From contig NZ_JACJIM010000005.1 of the NCBI RefSeq assembly GCF_014138435.1, forward strand, positions 62,001-126,000: 64,000 nucleotides of DNA, given 5' to 3'. The number at the start of each line of letters is the position of its first letter. The stretch's first letter is position 1. This document shows positions 62,215-64,000 of this stretch, piece after piece. Origin of the DNA: Methylobacterium fujisawaense. Lineage in GTDB: Bacteria; Pseudomonadota; Alphaproteobacteria; Rhizobiales; Beijerinckiaceae. The translations under genes and the position numbers were made by a program. The notes beneath the pieces are model-generated. The model did not search any database. It saw only the letters and a program-made list of their open reading frames with translations, and had not been told where the DNA came from.

Positions 62215-63507
62215 TCAAGCATGGGAGTTGAGCAGGCCGCCGTCTCCCGCCATCCGGAACGCCGCCAGGAATGTTGCGGCGACGAGGACGGCGACCCCGT
62301 GCAGCGGCAGCATCGGCGCCAGCCAGCCCGCGACGGCGGTGCCGGCGACCGAGCCCAGATTCATGGCGGCCATGTAGACTTCGAACTGCGTGGCAGCGCC
62401 CGGTCGGCCCCGGCTCGACTCGAGCAGGGCCGGCATCAGGGCGACGATCAGCAGGCCGGGCAGCACGCTGGTGAGCGCCAGGATCACCGGTCCCGCCGCC
62501 CCGATGAGGCCGGCGCCGATCAAGCTGCCGGCGAGCGCGAAGGTGACGGCGCTTCCCAGGAGCAGCACGCGCAAGGGCGCTGCTGCCCCCGCCCGATCCG
62601 ACCAGAGACCCACCGCGACGGCGCCGGCCGTGCCGCTCGCCAGGGTCAGGATCGCCTGAAGGCGCGACAGGCCGGCGGCATCCCAGCCCTGACGCTGGAG
62701 CAGATCGATCGAGAAGGGCAGCTCGAACAGTCCCAGGGCGGCGTCCAGGCCGAAGCACAAGGCGAGCAGACGCAGGGCACGCGGCCGCTGGAGCGCGACG
62801 ACGGTCCGGCGCAGGAAGCGCCGGATCGGGACGCGGCGCGGTGCCGCTCCGCGGCGCTCGCAGGACAGGAACGCGTCAGTCGGCGCCTCGCGGATCAGCA
62901 GCATCGGCAGGCTCGCGAGGATCGCGGCGACGAGCAGCCAGCGGCTGCTCGCGGCGAATCCCCAGGTCGCCAGCATCCAGCCGAAGAGCCCGGCGCTGAG
63001 GCTGGTTCCCGCCACGAAGCCCGCGCGCGTGCAGGCGCTGACCCGGCCGAGCTCGTGCGCCGGGACATGGTCCATGATCATCCGGTCGCAGGCGGTGTCG
63101 AGCAGCGACGCGAACACGCTGTGAACGAGGAAGACCAGTCCCAAGGCACCGATGGCGTTGCGTTCGACGACGAGGAGGAGCGCGAGACTCGCGAGGCATC
63201 CGACGAGCGCTGCGACCGCGAAGGGCCGACGCCGGCCCATCCGCGTGTCGCCGGCCCGGTCCACCCAGGGTCCCCAGAGCAGGGGCTGCAACGTCCAGGG
63301 CAGTCCCGCCAGGGCGAAGTGAACGCCGATCTCGGCCGACGAAACGCCCTGCGCTGCCAGATGGTTGGCGAGGGCGGTGAGCGAGAAGCCCGCGATGAGT
63401 CCCTGGTAGAGATAAGTGGCGAAGAACACCCCGTAGCGGACCCTTCGCCGGTGCAGGCTCGGCTTGTCCGAGGGGGCGCTGCCGAAACCCGCGGCAATCG
63501 GGGTCAT
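62215..63507 (-). CDS. MFS transporter
   Basis: A 430-residue protein with about 12 membrane segments. Motif A-like loops DRAGDTRMGRRRP (between TM2 and TM3) and SDRAGAAAP (TM8-9) are present. GVSSAEIGVHFALAGLPWTLQPL resembles the AmpG/sugar-transport group. The substrate is not clear. Divergent from the following PPTase gene. Confidence 0.82.
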   Translation of the reverse strand: MTPIAAGFGSAPSDKPSLHRRRVRYGVFFATYLYQGLIAGFSLTALANHLAAQGVSSAEIGVHFALAGLPWTLQPLLWGPWVDRAGDTRMGRRRPFAVAALVGCLASLALLLVVERNAIGALGLVFLVHSVFASLLDTACDRMIMDHVPAHELGRVSACTRAGFVAGTSLSAGLFGWMLATWGFAASSRWLLVAAILASLPMLLIREAPTDAFLSCERRGAAPRRVPIRRFLRRTVVALQRPRALRLLALCFGLDAALGLFELPFSIDLLQRQGWDAAGLSRLQAILTLASGTAGAVAVGLWSDRAGAAAPLRVLLLGSAVTFALAGSLIGAGLIGAAGPVILALTSVLPGLLIVALMPALLESSRGRPGAATQFEVYMAAMNLGSVAGTAVAGWLAPMLPLHGVAVLVAATFLAAFRMAGDGGLLNSHA

Positions 63508-63637
63508 CGCGCACGCCGCTCCTTGCGGGAGGCGGGCTTGTTTCCGATGCTGCTCATACCGCCCTCACCGGATCCCCGCCCGTGCCGTTTCGCCCTGCCG
63601 ACGCTAGCGCCAGCTCTCCGCCCCCGCGAGGCGTCGC

Positions 63638-64000
63638 GTGAGCGCGGCTCGGGTCTGGATCGTCGATCTCGGGCTTTCTCCGGACCGGCTCCATCGCTGC
63701 GACGCCGTACTCGACGGCGCGGAGCGCCTGCGCGCGGACCGGTTCCTGCGGCCGGCGGATCGGGCGCGCTTCGTCGCCAGCCACGCGGCGCTCCGAACGG
63801 TGCTCGCCGACGTGCTCGGTCTCGCGCCGGCCGAAGTGGAGATCACGGCCGGTCCCGGCGGCAAGCCGGAGCTCGCGGGTGCGGCGCGGGGCGCCTGGCA
63901 GTTCAACCTGTCGCATTCCGGAGCGCGGGCGGTGATCGGCATCGCGCGCGACATGCCCATCGGTGTCGATGTCGAGGCCGTCCGGCCGATCGTGGACGCG
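63638..64000 (+). CDS. 4'-phosphopantetheinyl transferase, N-terminal part
   Basis: A GTG-start frame (VSAARVWIVDLGLSPDRL) preceded by GAGG runs off the window edge after 121 codons. Sfp-type motifs: ERLRADRFLRPADRARFVASHAALR, GGKPELAG, FNLSHSG and GVDVEAV. The last two bind CoA and magnesium. It activates carrier proteins by adding phosphopantetheine. The C-terminal motif is outside the window. Confidence 0.85.
   Translation, partial: MSAARVWIVDLGLSPDRLHRCDAVLDGAERLRADRFLRPADRARFVASHAALRTVLADVLGLAPAEVEITAGPGGKPELAGAARGAWQFNLSHSGARAVIGIARDMPIGVDVEAVRPIVDA

Overview
The window is high-GC alphaproteobacterial DNA, most likely from a Methylobacterium/Methylorubrum-type organism (Rhizobiales). 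This rests on the rpsT-dnaA arrangement, a PodJ-like polar protein, GANTC (CcrM-type) sites clustered before dnaA, an eukaryotic-type NADP isocitrate dehydrogenase, a LuxR/LuxI pair and an oversized LigA. The genus is an inference from family resemblance, not from a search.

Positions 1 to about 28,000 are a siphovirus-type prophage whose left end lies outside the window. Read from right to left on the minus strand it holds a Cro-like regulator, an MT-A70 adenine methylase, a DnaB helicase, a DUF1376 replication protein, a short GcrA-like protein, a NusG paralogue, both terminase subunits, a portal, a MuF-like protein, a scaffold, the major capsid protein, head-tail connectors, the tail tube, tail chaperones G and G-T joined by a probable -1 frameshift, a tape measure protein with a lytic transglycosylase domain, and tail-tip proteins. 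Many neighbouring genes overlap by ATGA or TGATG. Rightward from the switch lie a CI/S24 repressor and a recombination operon (ERF annealase plus YqaJ exonuclease), then an excisionase-like protein and a convergent tyrosine integrase. Five copies of an ACGCAT-type palindrome sit in the two regulatory regions with nearly the same promoter layout. Three small genes point against the structural operon and look like morons. No lysis genes are visible; they may lie to the left.

From 28.5 to 38 kb are host genes: a lone KpsT-type ABC ATPase, a PAS-GGDEF-EAL protein translationally coupled to a HerA-like ATPase, small Methylobacterium-type hypotheticals, an O-acetylhomoserine sulfhydrylase-like enzyme and an acyl-CoA dehydrogenase. 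From 38 to 48 kb are the PodJ-like Sel1 protein, a DUF3429 membrane protein, an acyl-homoserine-lactone LuxR/LuxI system, icd, trmJ and ccmAB.

From 48 to 64 kb are rpsT, a dnaA with nine GANTC sites in its upstream region, a thiolase and a FadJ-type beta-oxidation protein separated by a DUF2059 protein and an EAL phosphodiesterase, a LysR regulator divergent from an amino-acid binding protein, threonine aldolase, an exonuclease fused to a SWIM-like zinc finger, ligA, an MFS transporter, and the start of a 4'-phosphopantetheinyl transferase that runs off the end. I saw no tRNA, rRNA, CRISPR array or intact insertion sequence.
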